DNA from: Asticcacaulis sp. ZE23SCel15
Lineage (GTDB): Bacteria > Pseudomonadota > Alphaproteobacteria > Caulobacterales > Caulobacteraceae
Assembly: GCF_030505395.1 (NCBI RefSeq)
Contig: NZ_CP130044.1
Coordinates: 729,001 to 793,000 of the forward strand
Direction of reading: 5' to 3'
DNA: 64,000 nucleotides
Part shown: piece after piece, positions 18,873-27,186 of the stretch
Position numbering within the stretch: the first letter of the stretch is position 1
Layout: every line of letters begins with the position of its first letter
Position numbers and translations under genes: made by a program
Notes under the pieces: generated by a model
Seen by the model: only the letters and a program-made list of their open reading frames with translations
Database searches by the model: none
Told to the model about the DNA's origin: nothing

Positions 18873-19523
18873 ATGCGGCTTTATTATTTTACGAATGAAC
18901 AATATGGCTTAGAGGCTATTCGAGATCAGCGCATAAAAATTTCGATCATTAAAGACCTAAATGATCCTTTTGAATTTACTGCTTTGTCTTTAACAGGCTT
19001 GGATCAACGTGAAACTCTCAACCATATTAAATCGGGTGTTTCTGAAAACGTCGGTATAGTATGCTTGTCAAGTTCTTGGCAGCATATTTTAATGTGGAGC
19101 CATTACGCGGATAAACATAGGGGAATATGTTTAGGGTTTGACTTCCAAGGGCATGTTGAAAAGGTACAGTACGACAGTAAATTTCTTACTGCTGAGGATT
19201 TGGGTGTCACGAGCAATGAAGATATTACCAATGTTGAATTGGCTGAACTTATAAGGCATAAATCAAGTGTTTGGAGGTACGAGAAAGAATATCGTCTATT
19301 ATGCCCAAATTATGAGCCGTCAGCAAAAGATCCCATTTCTCAAATATATTTTCTTAATTTTAGCGATAGATTTAAGCTAAAACAGGTCATATTAGGTTGT
19401 AACTCTAATTTGTCGAGTTTGCGACTAAAGCAAGTTTTGGCGTCCAAAAGTAAATCTATAAGGTGTTTCAGAGCTAGGCCTTCTGATGTTGGCTTTAAGG
19501 TGACAAAAGAGCCTATTTTTTAA
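18873..19523 (+). CDS. DUF2971 family protein, probably acquired
   Basis: 216 aa from ATG 18873. The family pattern is clear: LYYFTNEQYGLEAIRDQRI at the start, NDPFEF near residue 30, GIVCLSSSWQHILMWSHYAD and HRGICLGFDF in the middle. DUF2971 proteins have no settled function; some sit in defence or mobile regions. Base composition is much more AT-rich than its neighbours and codon use is unlike theirs (TTA, ATA and AGA codons are frequent), which suggests horizontal transfer. It is enclosed by two terminators with no mobile-element remains. No catalytic motif is evident. Confidence 0.75.
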   Translation: MRLYYFTNEQYGLEAIRDQRIKISIIKDLNDPFEFTALSLTGLDQRETLNHIKSGVSENVGIVCLSSSWQHILMWSHYADKHRGICLGFDFQGHVEKVQYDSKFLTAEDLGVTSNEDITNVELAELIRHKSSVWRYEKEYRLLCPNYEPSAKDPISQIYFLNFSDRFKLKQVILGCNSNLSSLRLKQVLASKSKSIRCFRARPSDVGFKVTKEPIF

Positions 19524-19525
19524 TG

Positions 19526-19552
19526 CCCCTAAATCAAAGATTTAGGGGTTTT
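19526..19552. terminator. Bidirectional terminator between DUF2971 and ilvD
   Basis: CCCCTAAATC-AAA-GATTTAGGGG followed by TTTT on the plus strand and by AT-rich sequence on the minus strand. It serves the converging DUF2971 gene and ilvD. Confidence 0.85.
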
Positions 19553-19553
19553 G

Positions 19554-21419
19554 CTACCGCTTCAGCTGGTTGAGGTCGCGCACGGCGCCGGTATCGGCTG
19601 AGGTGGTCAGGGCCGCATAGGCTTGCAAAGCGGCCGAGACATAGCGCTCACGGTTCTTAGGCGTGAAGGCGTCCTGACCGCGGGCCTCTTCTTTCGCACG
19701 CCTGTGAGCCAGTTCTTCCATAGTTACGCGCAATTCAATGGTGCGGTTGGGGATGTCGATGTCGATGATATCGCCCTCTTCGACCAGAGCGATCGCCCCG
19801 CCTTCGCCCGCTTCGGGGCTGACGTGACCGATGCTCAACCCCGATGTGCCACCAGAGAAACGCCCGTCGGTCAGCAGGGCGCAGACCTTACCCATGCCTT
19901 TGGATTTAAGGTACGAGGTCGGGTACAGCATTTCCTGCATGCCCGGCCCGCCCTTGGGGCCTTCGTAGCGGATGACAACGACATCGCCTTCCTTGATCTG
20001 GTTTTTCAGGATGGCGTCAACCGAGTCTTCTTGTGATTCAAACACCCGCGCCCGGCCGGAGAATTTCCAGATGGATTCGTCCACGCCCGCCGTCTTCACG
20101 ATGCAGCCTTTTTCAGCGATGTTGCCGTAAAGCACGGCCAAACCGCCGTCCTTGGTAAAGGCATGCTCAACCGAGCGGATGACGCCGCTCTCACGGTCCT
20201 TATCCAGTTCCGGCCAGCGTTTTGACTGCGAAAACGCCTGCGTCGTGCGCACGCCGCCAGGGGCAGCCTTGAAGAACTCGGACACCTCTTCGTCATTGGT
20301 AACGCGGATGTCCCAATAGGCCAGGGCGTGACCCAGTGTCGGCGAATGAACGGTCGGCAATTCCGTGTTCAGCAATCCGCCACGCGCCAGCTCGCCCAGG
20401 ATCGACATGATGCCGCCCGCGCGGTGAACATCTTCGATATGCACATCTGATGTCGCAGGGGCGACCTTACACAGGCACGGCGTGGTGCGCGAAATCCGGT
20501 CGATGTCGGCCATCTTGAAATTGACACCGGCTTCGGACGCCGCCGCCAGCAGATGCAGAACCGTATTGGTTGAGCCACCCATCGCCACATCAAGGCGCAT
20601 GGCGTTTTCAAAGGCCGCATAGGACGCAATCGAGCGCGGCAACACAAACTCGTCATTGCCTTCATAATAGCGCTTGGTGATATCGACGATCATCTGACCG
20701 ACATTTTTAAACAGGCGCTCACGGTCCGAGTGGGTCGCCAGAACCGTACCGTTACCTGGCAAGCTCAGGCCCAAGGCTTCGGTCAGGCAGTTCATCGAAT
20801 TGGCGGTAAACATGCCCGAACACGACCCGCAGGTCGGGCAGGCCGCTTCTTCGACGGCCTTAACCTGCGCGTCGGATATATTGTCATCAGCAGCCTGAAC
20901 CATGGCATCAACCAGATCAAGCGCATGGGTCTTGGCCACGCCGTCCTTATCGGGCCACACGACCTTACCGGCTTCCATCGGCCCGCCGGAGACGAACACC
21001 GCCGGAATATTGAGGCGCATGGCGGCCATCAGCATCCCCGGCGTGATCTTATCGCAGTTCGAGATACAGACCATCGCGTCGGCGCAGTGGGCATTGACCA
21101 TATATTCCACGCTGTCAGCGATCAGGTCGCGTGAGGGCAGGGAATAGAGCATGCCGCCGTGGCCCATAGCGATGCCGTCATCGACCGCGATGGTGTTAAA
21201 TTCCTTGGCGACACCGCCGGCCTTTTCGATCTCACGCGCCACCATCTGACCCAGGTCCTTAAGGTGGACGTGGCCGGGCACAAACTGGGTGAAGGAGTTG
21301 ACGACCGCGATAATCGGCTTGGTGAAATCGGAATCGGTCATGCCGGTCGCCCGCCATAGCGCGCGTGCGCCTGCCATGTTGCGGCCAAAGGTGGTGGTGC
21401 GGGAACGATAGGCAGGCAT
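19554..21419 (-). CDS. ilvD: Dihydroxy-acid dehydratase
   Basis: 621 aa (typical for IlvD) from ATG 21419, with AAGGA about 8 nt upstream. It dehydrates 2,3-dihydroxy-isovalerate and 2,3-dihydroxy-3-methylvalerate, the third step of valine and isoleucine synthesis. The Fe-S ligands are in [12 protein letters not shown] and [11 protein letters not shown]; the swivel domain carries [10 protein letters not shown] with the catalytic serine. It is divergent from the leader-ilvC-ilvB run. Its last 266 bp exist in a second copy at 6614-6879, about 89% identical by eye. Confidence 0.95.
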   Translation of the reverse strand: MPAYRSRTTTFGRNMAGARALWRATGMTDSDFTKPIIAVVNSFTQFVPGHVHLKDLGQMVAREIEKAGGVAKEFNTIAVDDGIAMGHGGMLYSLPSRDLIADSVEYMVNAHCADAMVCISNCDKITPGMLMAAMRLNIPAVFVSGGPMEAGKVVWPDKDGVAKTHALDLVDAMVQAADDNISDAQVKAVEEAACPTCGSCSGMFTANSMNCLTEALGLSLPGNGTVLATHSDRERLFKNVGQMIVDITKRYYEGNDEFVLPRSIASYAAFENAMRLDVAMGGSTNTVLHLLAAASEAGVNFKMADIDRISRTTPCLCKVAPATSDVHIEDVHRAGGIMSILGELARGGLLNTELPTVHSPTLGHALAYWDIRVTNDEEVSEFFKAAPGGVRTTQAFSQSKRWPELDKDRESGVIRSVEHAFTKDGGLAVLYGNIAEKGCIVKTAGVDESIWKFSGRARVFESQEDSVDAILKNQIKEGDVVVIRYEGPKGGPGMQEMLYPTSYLKSKGMGKVCALLTDGRFSGGTSGLSIGHVSPEAGEGGAIALVEEGDIIDIDIPNRTIELRVTMEELAHRRAKEEARGQDAFTPKNRERYVSAALQAYAALTTSADTGAVRDLNQLKR

Positions 21420-21813
21420 TATCTCATCCTTATCCGGAAAAAGTTGAGAACTATTCACAAAATCCAAGGCAGCATAAGCCTTTTGCGGCTGGCATATAAG
21501 CCTAATGGCGCAATTGGCAATACTGTTATATAGTGTGGTCTGCATCGCGGGCGGTTTCGTGCATTTCGCAGTACGAAAAAGCCTTTCCCGAATATGGCCT
21601 CTTGCGCACTTTATCGGACGATAAGGTGCATAATTGGGATTTATTTTTCAAAAATGGCTATTTTTGTGAAAATTAATTCCAATCAATGCGGTTAAATCCC
21701 AAATCCGGGGAAAATTTTTTCTATTTTTTCCTTTGCATTTCACTAAGCAATGAGGCATATAGTGTCCACAGGCCGCCACTACTCTGTGTCGGCCCATTTG
21801 GAGCGTATTCACC
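21420..21813. other. Divergent ilv control region without genes
   Basis: 394 bp between the ilvD start and the ilv leader peptide. It is AT-rich in the middle (21640-21740). I see no convincing protein-coding frame. It should hold the promoters of ilvD (minus) and of the leader-ilvC transcript (plus). Confidence 0.6.
21733..21763 (+). promoter_or_regulatory. Possible promoter of the ilv leader transcript
   Basis: TTGCAT (21733-21738) and TATAGT (21758-21763), 19 nt apart, about 50 bp before the leader peptide. The spacing is longer than ideal, so this is tentative. Confidence 0.3.
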
Positions 21814-21948
21814 GTGGCAAAGGCAACATCCATCGCGATGGACAAAACCGAGGGCTTAAAAGTCCTGGCTATGTCGCTTGTGTCATTGGTATCCATTATT
21901 TCGCTACTAGTTGTGGGCGTGGTACGCCCCATGATCGCGGAGTGGTGA
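21814..21948 (+). CDS. Probable ilv attenuator leader peptide
   Basis: A frame of 44 codons from GTG 21814, with in-frame ATGs at 21838 and 21871. Its C-terminal 25 residues contain 13 branched-chain residues, in runs such as SLVSLVSIISLLVVGVV, much like E. coli IlvL. A 6-bp hairpin (GGGCGT-GGT-ACGCCC, 21915-21929) lies within the codons after the run, and a terminator hairpin follows 41 nt past the stop, ahead of the ilv genes. This is the expected design for ribosome-mediated attenuation by charged Val, Leu or Ile tRNA. None of the starts has a strong ribosome site, so a small one-helix membrane protein remains an alternative. Confidence 0.6.
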   Translation: MAKATSIAMDKTEGLKVLAMSLVSLVSIISLLVVGVVRPMIAEW

Positions 21949-21988
21949 CCAAACGGATTAAGACCAAATAAATGGCCTAAATCAGTCT

Positions 21989-22019
21989 CCCGCTCCGGCC
22001 CTCCGAAGCGGGGGTTTTT
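21989..22019 (+). terminator. Attenuator terminator of the ilv leader
   Basis: CCCGCT-C-CGG, loop CCCT, CCG-A-AGCGGG, then GG and a T-run. It is 41 nt after the leader stop and 41 nt before the next start codon. Confidence 0.75.
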
Positions 22020-22059
22020 GTATCTGTCTCCCTCCCTGAATTTTTTGAAGAGCTGCACC

Positions 22060-22653
22060 ATGAACGCGCAAATCAAGATGACCTCACCTGCCACCGAAGC
22101 CGCATCCTTTGAGGCTTCAACCTTTCTGGTCGCGTCGATTGCTGGCGCACAAAAGGTCGTGTCCGGTTTCGCCATTCTTCACGGCTCCATTGCCCCGGTT
22201 GGCGGCATTCTCAAGTTGTCGGGCTTTGGTGATCGCTTTGAAGGTGCTGCGCGCGTGTTTGAAGACGAGATGACGGCCATTGCCGCTATCCGCGCCGGTG
22301 AGATCGCCGCAGGCACGGCTATTGTTATCCGCCATAAGACCGATCTGCGTGACATTGTTGATGCCATTGAGCGGTCGGGCATCACCGGCATCGCCCTGAT
22401 CAGTGACGGCCATATCGCAGGCTCCACAGCCAACGCCATGATCGTCGGCAACTGCGCGCCTGCAGCGCAAGGCGGTGGCAATATCGGTCGTTTGCGCGAT
22501 GGTGACATGATCACCATCGATGCGACTTCGCGCCGCATCGACACTACGGCGGACTTGTCCGGCCGTAAATCCAGCTTCACAGCGCCGGCCCGCGGCTACC
22601 AGGGCCATCCGGCGCTTGAAAAATATGCACGCGTTATGACCGCGGCCTCTTAA
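22060..22653 (+). CDS. Stand-alone IlvD/Edd-like C-terminal domain protein
   Basis: 197 aa from ATG 22060. It aligns along its length only with the C-terminal swivel domain of dihydroxy-acid dehydratases: FAILHGSIAPVGGILKLSG, ARVFEDEMTAIAAI, then ALISDGHIAGSTANAMIVGN against the IlvD motif [10 protein letters not shown]. The catalytic serine of that motif is alanine here. The N-terminal Fe-S domain is absent, with no trace upstream. A non-catalytic role in the ilv operon, for instance as a partner or sensor of IlvD substrates, is inference. It lies behind the leader attenuator and 99 bp before ilvC. It is quite diverged from the ilvD of this window, so it is old and unlike the tail copy at 6.6 kb. 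Confidence 0.75.
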   Translation: MNAQIKMTSPATEAASFEASTFLVASIAGAQKVVSGFAILHGSIAPVGGILKLSGFGDRFEGAARVFEDEMTAIAAIRAGEIAAGTAIVIRHKTDLRDIVDAIERSGITGIALISDGHIAGSTANAMIVGNCAPAAQGGGNIGRLRDGDMITIDATSRRIDTTADLSGRKSSFTAPARGYQGHPALEKYARVMTAAS

Positions 22654-22674
22654 CAGGCGCGGTCATTTCTTTTT
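22638..22674 (+). terminator. Terminator-like hairpin after the IlvD-like gene
   Basis: GACCGCG, a 13-nt loop containing the TAA stop, CGCGGTC, then ATTTCTTTTT. It may reduce read-through into ilvC. Confidence 0.5.
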
Positions 22675-22752
22675 GGGCTTTTCGTATTTATGGCTTTGCC
22701 GTAAACCCCTTCACCACTTATCCACGCTACACGAACTTTCAGGAGTACCTTC

Positions 22753-23754
22753 GTGAAAATCTATACTAATGACGACGTTTCCGCCGACAGCTTGAAGGGC
22801 GAACGCGTCGCCATCATTGGCTACGGCAGCCAAGGCCGCGCCCATGCTCAGAACCTGCGCGATTCCGGCGCTGATGTCATCGTCGGCGTGCGCGCTGGCG
22901 GCGCTGGCTACGAAAAGGCCAAGCACGACGGTCTCCCGACCGCAGAAATCAAGGACGCCGTTAAGGATGCGACCATCATCGCCATCCTGACGCCGGACAT
23001 GAGCCATGCCGACATCTACACCAACGACATCGCCCCTTACGCAGCTAAGGGCGCGTCGATCCTGTTTGCCCACGGCTTCTCGGTTCTTTATGGCCGCGTC
23101 GATGCCCGTGCCGACCTCGACGTCATTCTGGTGGCTCCGAAGGGTCCGGGCGACCTCGTGCGTCGTGAATATCAACGTGGCCGCGGCGTGCCGTCGCTGT
23201 TTGCCGTTGACCGTGATGTAACCGGTAAGGCCGCTCAGCGCGCCCTGGGCTATGCCCGTGGCATCGGCGGCACCGTTGGCGGCGTCATCGAGACGACCTT
23301 CAAGGAAGAAACCGAAACCGATCTGTTCGGTGAACAAGCCGTTCTGTGCGGTGGTACAACCGAACTGGTCATGATGGGCTTTGAAACCCTGGTTGACGCC
23401 GGTTACCGTCCGGAAATCGCCTATTTCGAAGTTCTGCACGAACTGAAGCTGATCGTGGATCTGCTGTACGAAGGCGGTTTTGCCAAGATGCACTCGTTCG
23501 TGTCCGAGACCTGCAAATACGGCGATCTGGTTTCCGGCCCGCGTATCATCAACGAAGAAACCCGTGAGCGTATGCAGGAAGTCCTCAACGACATCCAATC
23601 CGGCGACTTTGCCCGCGACTGGATCCTTGAGAACATGGCTGGCCGCCCGCGCTACAACGCTCTGATGCGTCAGGATCTGGATCACCCTATCGAGCATACT
23701 GGCCGTGATCTGCGTTCCCGCATGAGCTGGTTGCAGGAAAAGAATAACGGGTAG
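22753..23754 (+). CDS. ilvC: Ketol-acid reductoisomerase
   Basis: 333-aa class I enzyme; NADPH- and Mg-dependent isomeroreduction of acetolactate and acetohydroxybutyrate. The Rossmann motif [17 protein letters not shown] is near residue 24; the metal and substrate region holds [14 protein letters not shown] and [12 protein letters not shown]. Start GTG 22753, with AGGAG 8 nt before it. Two hairpins fill much of the 200-nt gap to ilvB, which is unusual since ilvC more often follows ilvB/ilvN. Confidence 0.96.
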   Translation: MKIYTNDDVSADSLKGERVAIIGYGSQGRAHAQNLRDSGADVIVGVRAGGAGYEKAKHDGLPTAEIKDAVKDATIIAILTPDMSHADIYTNDIAPYAAKGASILFAHGFSVLYGRVDARADLDVILVAPKGPGDLVRREYQRGRGVPSLFAVDRDVTGKAAQRALGYARGIGGTVGGVIETTFKEETETDLFGEQAVLCGGTTELVMMGFETLVDAGYRPEIAYFEVLHELKLIVDLLYEGGFAKMHSFVSETCKYGDLVSGPRIINEETRERMQEVLNDIQSGDFARDWILENMAGRPRYNALMRQDLDHPIEHTGRDLRSRMSWLQEKNNG

Positions 23755-23761
23755 TGAAACT

Positions 23762-23802
23762 CACGGAAAAGTTTGAGGCTTCGCCTCAATACATTTTCCG
23801 TG
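23762..23802. repeat. Intergenic hairpin after ilvC (variant)
   Basis: CACGGAAAA and TTTTCCGTG arms enclose an inner GAGGC-TTC-GCCTC stem. Layout and the AAAAGT/ACATTTT border resemble the AAAAGT/ACTTTT hairpins elsewhere, less exactly. Confidence 0.5.
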
Positions 23803-23816
23803 GATAATATCCTCTG

Positions 23817-23844
23817 ATCCGGCTTCGCCTTGGCGAAGCCGGAT
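23817..23844. repeat. Perfect 13-bp inverted repeat before ilvB
   Basis: ATCCGGCTTCGCC and GGCGAAGCCGGAT separated by two bases. No T-run on the plus strand. It stands in the ilvC-ilvB gap, about 110 nt before ilvB. Confidence 0.6.
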
Positions 23845-23955
23845 ACAAAAAAATGAAAATTTCTGAAGGGCCGTCCCAAGGAAATTTTCTCCGTATTGTT
23901 TACGTGAAAAACGTATTGGCGGCTTGCCCGCCAAACTTTTTTACGAGGGATCATC

Positions 23956-25644
23956 ATGATAAACCAACCGACCGGAGCACAATTGGTAATTTCGACGCTG
24001 AGGGCTCTCGGCGTGGATATCCTGTTCGGCTATCCGGGTGGGGCCATCATGCCGATCTATGATGCGTTGGCTGGCTCCGGCCTCACGCATATTCTAGTGC
24101 GCCACGAACAGGGCGCGTCCTTTGCCGCCGATGCCTACGCCCGCGCGACGGGTAAGGTCGGCGTCTGCATGGCCACCTCCGGCCCCGGCGCCACCAACCT
24201 CATCACCGGCATTGCCAACGCCTATATGGACTCGGTGCCTATGGTCTGCATCACCGGTCAGGTCGGTACGCACCTGCTGGGCACTGATGGCTTTCAGGAA
24301 GTCGATATTCTGGGCCTGACCTTGCCGATCGTGAAACACTCATGGCTGGTGCGCGATCCGGCGGAAATCCCCGCCATTCTGTCGCGCGCTTTTCAGATCG
24401 CTCAGGAAGGCCGTCCGGGCCCGGTTCTGGTCGATATCCCCAAGGATGTCGCCGCCGCCTTCGTCAAGGATGTACCGACGACGGGTGAGTTCCCGTCCTG
24501 GCAGCCGCCGCAGCCCAACGCCGCCGATATTAAGGCGGCTGAAAAGCTTATTGAGCAATCGAAAAAGCCATTGTTTTACATCGGTGGCGGGGTCGAAATG
24601 GCCTTTGCCGTGCCGCAACTGCGCGCCCTGATGGACCGCACTGGTATTCCGGTCGTCTCGACGCTTAAGGGCCTTGGCGCGATACCAACCAATGATGACC
24701 TGTTCCTCGGCATGCTCGGGATGCACGGCACCCGTGCGGCCAATATTGCCGTTCAGGACGCCGATCTGCTGATCGTTCTGGGCGCGCGCTTCGATGACCG
24801 TGCTACCGGTAAGCTGTCGGCCTTTGCGCCCCACGCCAAGGTCATCCATGTCGATATCGACGCCGCCGAAATCAACAAATTGCGCATGGCCCAAGTCGGT
24901 ATTCTGGGTGACCTGAAAATGGTTCTGGACGGCCTGCACCCTAAGATGCAGGACATCTCCCTGTGGGTCGCCAAGTGCAAGTCCGATAAGAAGAAACACG
25001 CCTTCCGCTATGACGCACCGGGCACCGGCATCTATGCACCCGCCCTTCTGAAGCTGCTGTCGGAAAAGGCTGGTGATAAGTTTGTCGCCTGTTGCGATGT
25101 GGGTCAGCACCAGATGTGGGTCGCGCAGCACTGTCAGTTCCTGCAAAACCGCGCCCATCTGACGTCGGGGGGATCGGGCGCTATGGGCTATGGTTTGCCC
25201 GCCGGTGTCGGCGCAAAGCTGGCCCTGCCGGATCATCATGTGGTCACGGTCTCCGGCGACGGCTCGTTCATGATGAACATTCAGGAAATGGCGACCTTGC
25301 GCCGGTACGGCATTCCGCTGAAGATCGTCCTGCTCGATAACTCATCCCTGGGGCTGGTGCGTCAGTGGCAGCGCCTGTTCTACGAAGAAAACTATTCGGA
25401 AATCGACCTCAGCGACAATCCGGATTTCGTGGTGGTGGCGCAGGCTTTTGGCCTTGATGCCTTCCGTATCACCAGCCGCGATGAGGTCGATGGTGCGCTC
25501 GATCGCCTGCTGGCGGCGGATAAGCCGACCTTGTTGCATATTTTGATTGATCCGCGCGAAAACGTCTGGCCGCTGGTGCCGCCGGGTGCGTCGAATGCGG
25601 AAATGATGGAGGAGCGTTGGGATGAGCCACTTGATTCATATTGA
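23956..25644 (+). CDS. ilvB: Acetolactate synthase, large subunit
   Basis: 562-aa thiamine-diphosphate enzyme for the first common step of valine, leucine and isoleucine synthesis. N-terminal Pyr domain with the catalytic glutamate (VRHEQGASFAADAYARATG), a central FAD domain (GARFDDRATGKL) and the C-terminal PP domain with GDGSFMMNIQEMATL. GAGGGAT precedes the ATG. The stop overlaps the small-subunit start by 23 nt, so translation is coupled. Confidence 0.95.
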   Translation: MINQPTGAQLVISTLRALGVDILFGYPGGAIMPIYDALAGSGLTHILVRHEQGASFAADAYARATGKVGVCMATSGPGATNLITGIANAYMDSVPMVCITGQVGTHLLGTDGFQEVDILGLTLPIVKHSWLVRDPAEIPAILSRAFQIAQEGRPGPVLVDIPKDVAAAFVKDVPTTGEFPSWQPPQPNAADIKAAEKLIEQSKKPLFYIGGGVEMAFAVPQLRALMDRTGIPVVSTLKGLGAIPTNDDLFLGMLGMHGTRAANIAVQDADLLIVLGARFDDRATGKLSAFAPHAKVIHVDIDAAEINKLRMAQVGILGDLKMVLDGLHPKMQDISLWVAKCKSDKKKHAFRYDAPGTGIYAPALLKLLSEKAGDKFVACCDVGQHQMWVAQHCQFLQNRAHLTSGGSGAMGYGLPAGVGAKLALPDHHVVTVSGDGSFMMNIQEMATLRRYGIPLKIVLLDNSSLGLVRQWQRLFYEENYSEIDLSDNPDFVVVAQAFGLDAFRITSRDEVDGALDRLLAADKPTLLHILIDPRENVWPLVPPGASNAEMMEERWDEPLDSY

Positions 25645-25888
25645 GATTGACGATCTTGACGGCACGCTCCTGCGGGTTCTTGGCCTGATCGAGCGGCGCG
25701 GCTTTTTCATCGATGCGATTGAGATGTATCAGATCGACGAAAAGACCCGTGGCTTAAGCGTTACCGCCCGCGCCAAGGAATCGCATCGCCGCATTGAAAC
25801 CCTTTATGCGCAGATCGACCGTCTGTATGGTCTGAAGCGCGTAGCCGAACCGCGCAAGGCGGCCGCCGCTCAGAAATTGTCGGCCTGA
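25622..25888 (+). CDS. ilvM: Acetolactate synthase, small regulatory subunit (IlvM size)
   Basis: 88 aa containing a single ACT domain (IHIEIDDLDGTLLRVLGLIE). It lacks the C-terminal domain of the longer IlvN/IlvH subunits and so resembles E. coli IlvM (87 aa). It activates the large subunit and, in longer relatives, conveys valine feedback; whether this short form is valine-sensitive cannot be told. It begins inside ilvB. Confidence 0.85.
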   Translation: MSHLIHIEIDDLDGTLLRVLGLIERRGFFIDAIEMYQIDEKTRGLSVTARAKESHRRIETLYAQIDRLYGLKRVAEPRKAAAAQKLSA

Positions 25889-25983
25889 TTATGCGCGACT
25901 TGAAACCTATCGAAAGCGGGATTAAAGACGTTGCCATAGCAACCGGCTTTGAAATCGCGCCATCTTATCGGGGAACAGGTATA

Positions 25984-26043
25984 CGGGGTCGTCGTCGCGA
26001 CCCCGGTTCCGTAGGCAGTGGATTTTAAGCCTCTCACACTGCC
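25984..26043. repeat. Two hairpins between ilvM and ilvE
   Basis: CGGGGTCG-N6-CGACCCCG (25984-26005), then GGCAGTG-N16-CACTGCC (26014-26043) followed by TTTAAGTT. The second could be a weak terminator. A GGAATATTCC palindrome lies just before the ilvE start. Confidence 0.55.
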
Positions 26044-26077
26044 TTTAAGTTAATTCTCCGAATACGGAATATTCCAA

Positions 26078-27007
26078 ATGAATAAGAAACTCGCTGATAC
26101 GATCTGGTTCAACGGCAAGCTGATCCCGTGGGAAGACGCCACCATCCACGTCATGACCCATGCCCTGCATTACGGCACCTCGGTTTTTGAAGGCGTGCGC
26201 GCCTATGACACGCCCAATGGCCCGGTTATTTTCCGCCTGCATGAACATTCCCAGCGCCTGATCAACTCGGCCCGCATTTATCACATCCAACTGCCGTATA
26301 CAGTGGATCAGATCAACGATGCCTGCCGTGAGATTGTGCGCGCCAACAACCTGAAAAGCGCCTACCTTAGGCCCATCGCCTTCCTGGGCGAATGCGGCAT
26401 GGGCGTCACCCCTAAGAAGGAAAACGTCTCGGTCGATGTTGCCATCGCTGCATTCCCGTGGGGCGCTTATCTGGGCGAAGAGGGTTTGCTCAAGGGTGTT
26501 GATGTCTGCGTTTCGTCCTGGAACCGCGCAGCCCCGAACACCATTCCGACCGGTGCTAAGGCTGGCGGCAACTATCTGTCGTCCTATCTGATCGGCTATG
26601 AAGCGCGTGAACGTGGTTTTGCCGAAGGTCTGGGCCTTGGCCGCGATGGCCTGCTGTCCGAAGGGGCCGGTGAAAACCTGTTCCTGATCCAGAAGGGCAA
26701 GATCTTTACGCCGCCCCTGGCCGCGTCGATCCTTGGGGGCATCACCCGCGACACGGTGATCCAACTGGCCCGCGCCGAAGGGATTGAGGTCATCGAGCAG
26801 GTTCTGCCGCGTGAGATGCTTTATCTGGCCGACGAAGTGTTCATGACCGGCACCGCTGCCGAAGTTACACCGATCCGTTCGGTTGACGGTATCCCGACCC
26901 GCGTTGGCGGCCCCGGCGACGTCACCAAGCTGATCCAGAAGCGCTTCCACGGCCTGTTCACCGGTGAGACGGAAGATCGTTGGAACTGGTTAGCGCCGGT
27001 GAGCTAA
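26078..27007 (+). CDS. ilvE: Branched-chain amino acid aminotransferase
   Basis: 309-aa fold-type IV PLP enzyme that transaminates the keto acids of Val, Leu and Ile with glutamate. HVMTHALHYGTSVFEGVRAY is at the N-terminus, the PLP lysine is in GAKAGGNYLSS, and EGAGENLFLI and TGTAAEVTPIRSVD complete the site. Its place between the ilv and leu genes agrees with its role as the last step for all three amino acids. Confidence 0.95.
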   Translation: MNKKLADTIWFNGKLIPWEDATIHVMTHALHYGTSVFEGVRAYDTPNGPVIFRLHEHSQRLINSARIYHIQLPYTVDQINDACREIVRANNLKSAYLRPIAFLGECGMGVTPKKENVSVDVAIAAFPWGAYLGEEGLLKGVDVCVSSWNRAAPNTIPTGAKAGGNYLSSYLIGYEARERGFAEGLGLGRDGLLSEGAGENLFLIQKGKIFTPPLAASILGGITRDTVIQLARAEGIEVIEQVLPREMLYLADEVFMTGTAAEVTPIRSVDGIPTRVGGPGDVTKLIQKRFHGLFTGETEDRWNWLAPVS

Positions 27008-27186
27008 AATAACCCTTCCCCTTGCGCTCAAGTAGCTATGCGATAGCGCACTTGAATGTCAGGGGGAGATGTCAGCTTGCTGACAGAGGGGGTTAAACTC
27101 GCCACTTTAACCCCACCTCCGGCCCGCTAGGCCTCCTCCTCCCCTGGAATCAGGGGAGGTTCTAAAATTACTTAGGACGATCCAAG
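27008..27186. repeat. Palindromic mosaic element between ilvE and leuC
   Basis: Nearly the whole 179-bp gap is inverted repeats: TGCGCT/AGCGCA (27023/27045), TGTCAGC-TT-GCTGACA (27070-27085), GGGGTTAAA-N8-TTTAACCCC (27089-27114) and CCTCCCCTG-GAAT-CAGGGGAGG (27138-27159). The AGGGGGAG...GTCAGC...GAGGGGG style is common in intergenic repeats of alphaproteobacteria. No gene is present. Confidence 0.65.

Noticed and set aside
21648-22175. 175-aa minus-strand frame across the ilv leader region
   Set aside because: It runs through the leader, the attenuator hairpin and the start of the IlvD-like gene, with no ribosome site or domain.
22711-23697. Long antisense frame (328 aa) opposite ilvC
   Set aside because: It mirrors a well-conserved gene, has no protein-like motifs, and arises from the codon bias of high-GC coding DNA.
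24340-25239. Antisense frame (299 aa) opposite ilvB
   Set aside because: Shadow of a certain gene; no ribosome site and no recognisable domain.
26045-26950. Long antisense frame (301 aa) opposite ilvE
   Set aside because: Same reason: ilvE is certain and the antisense translation shows no family pattern.
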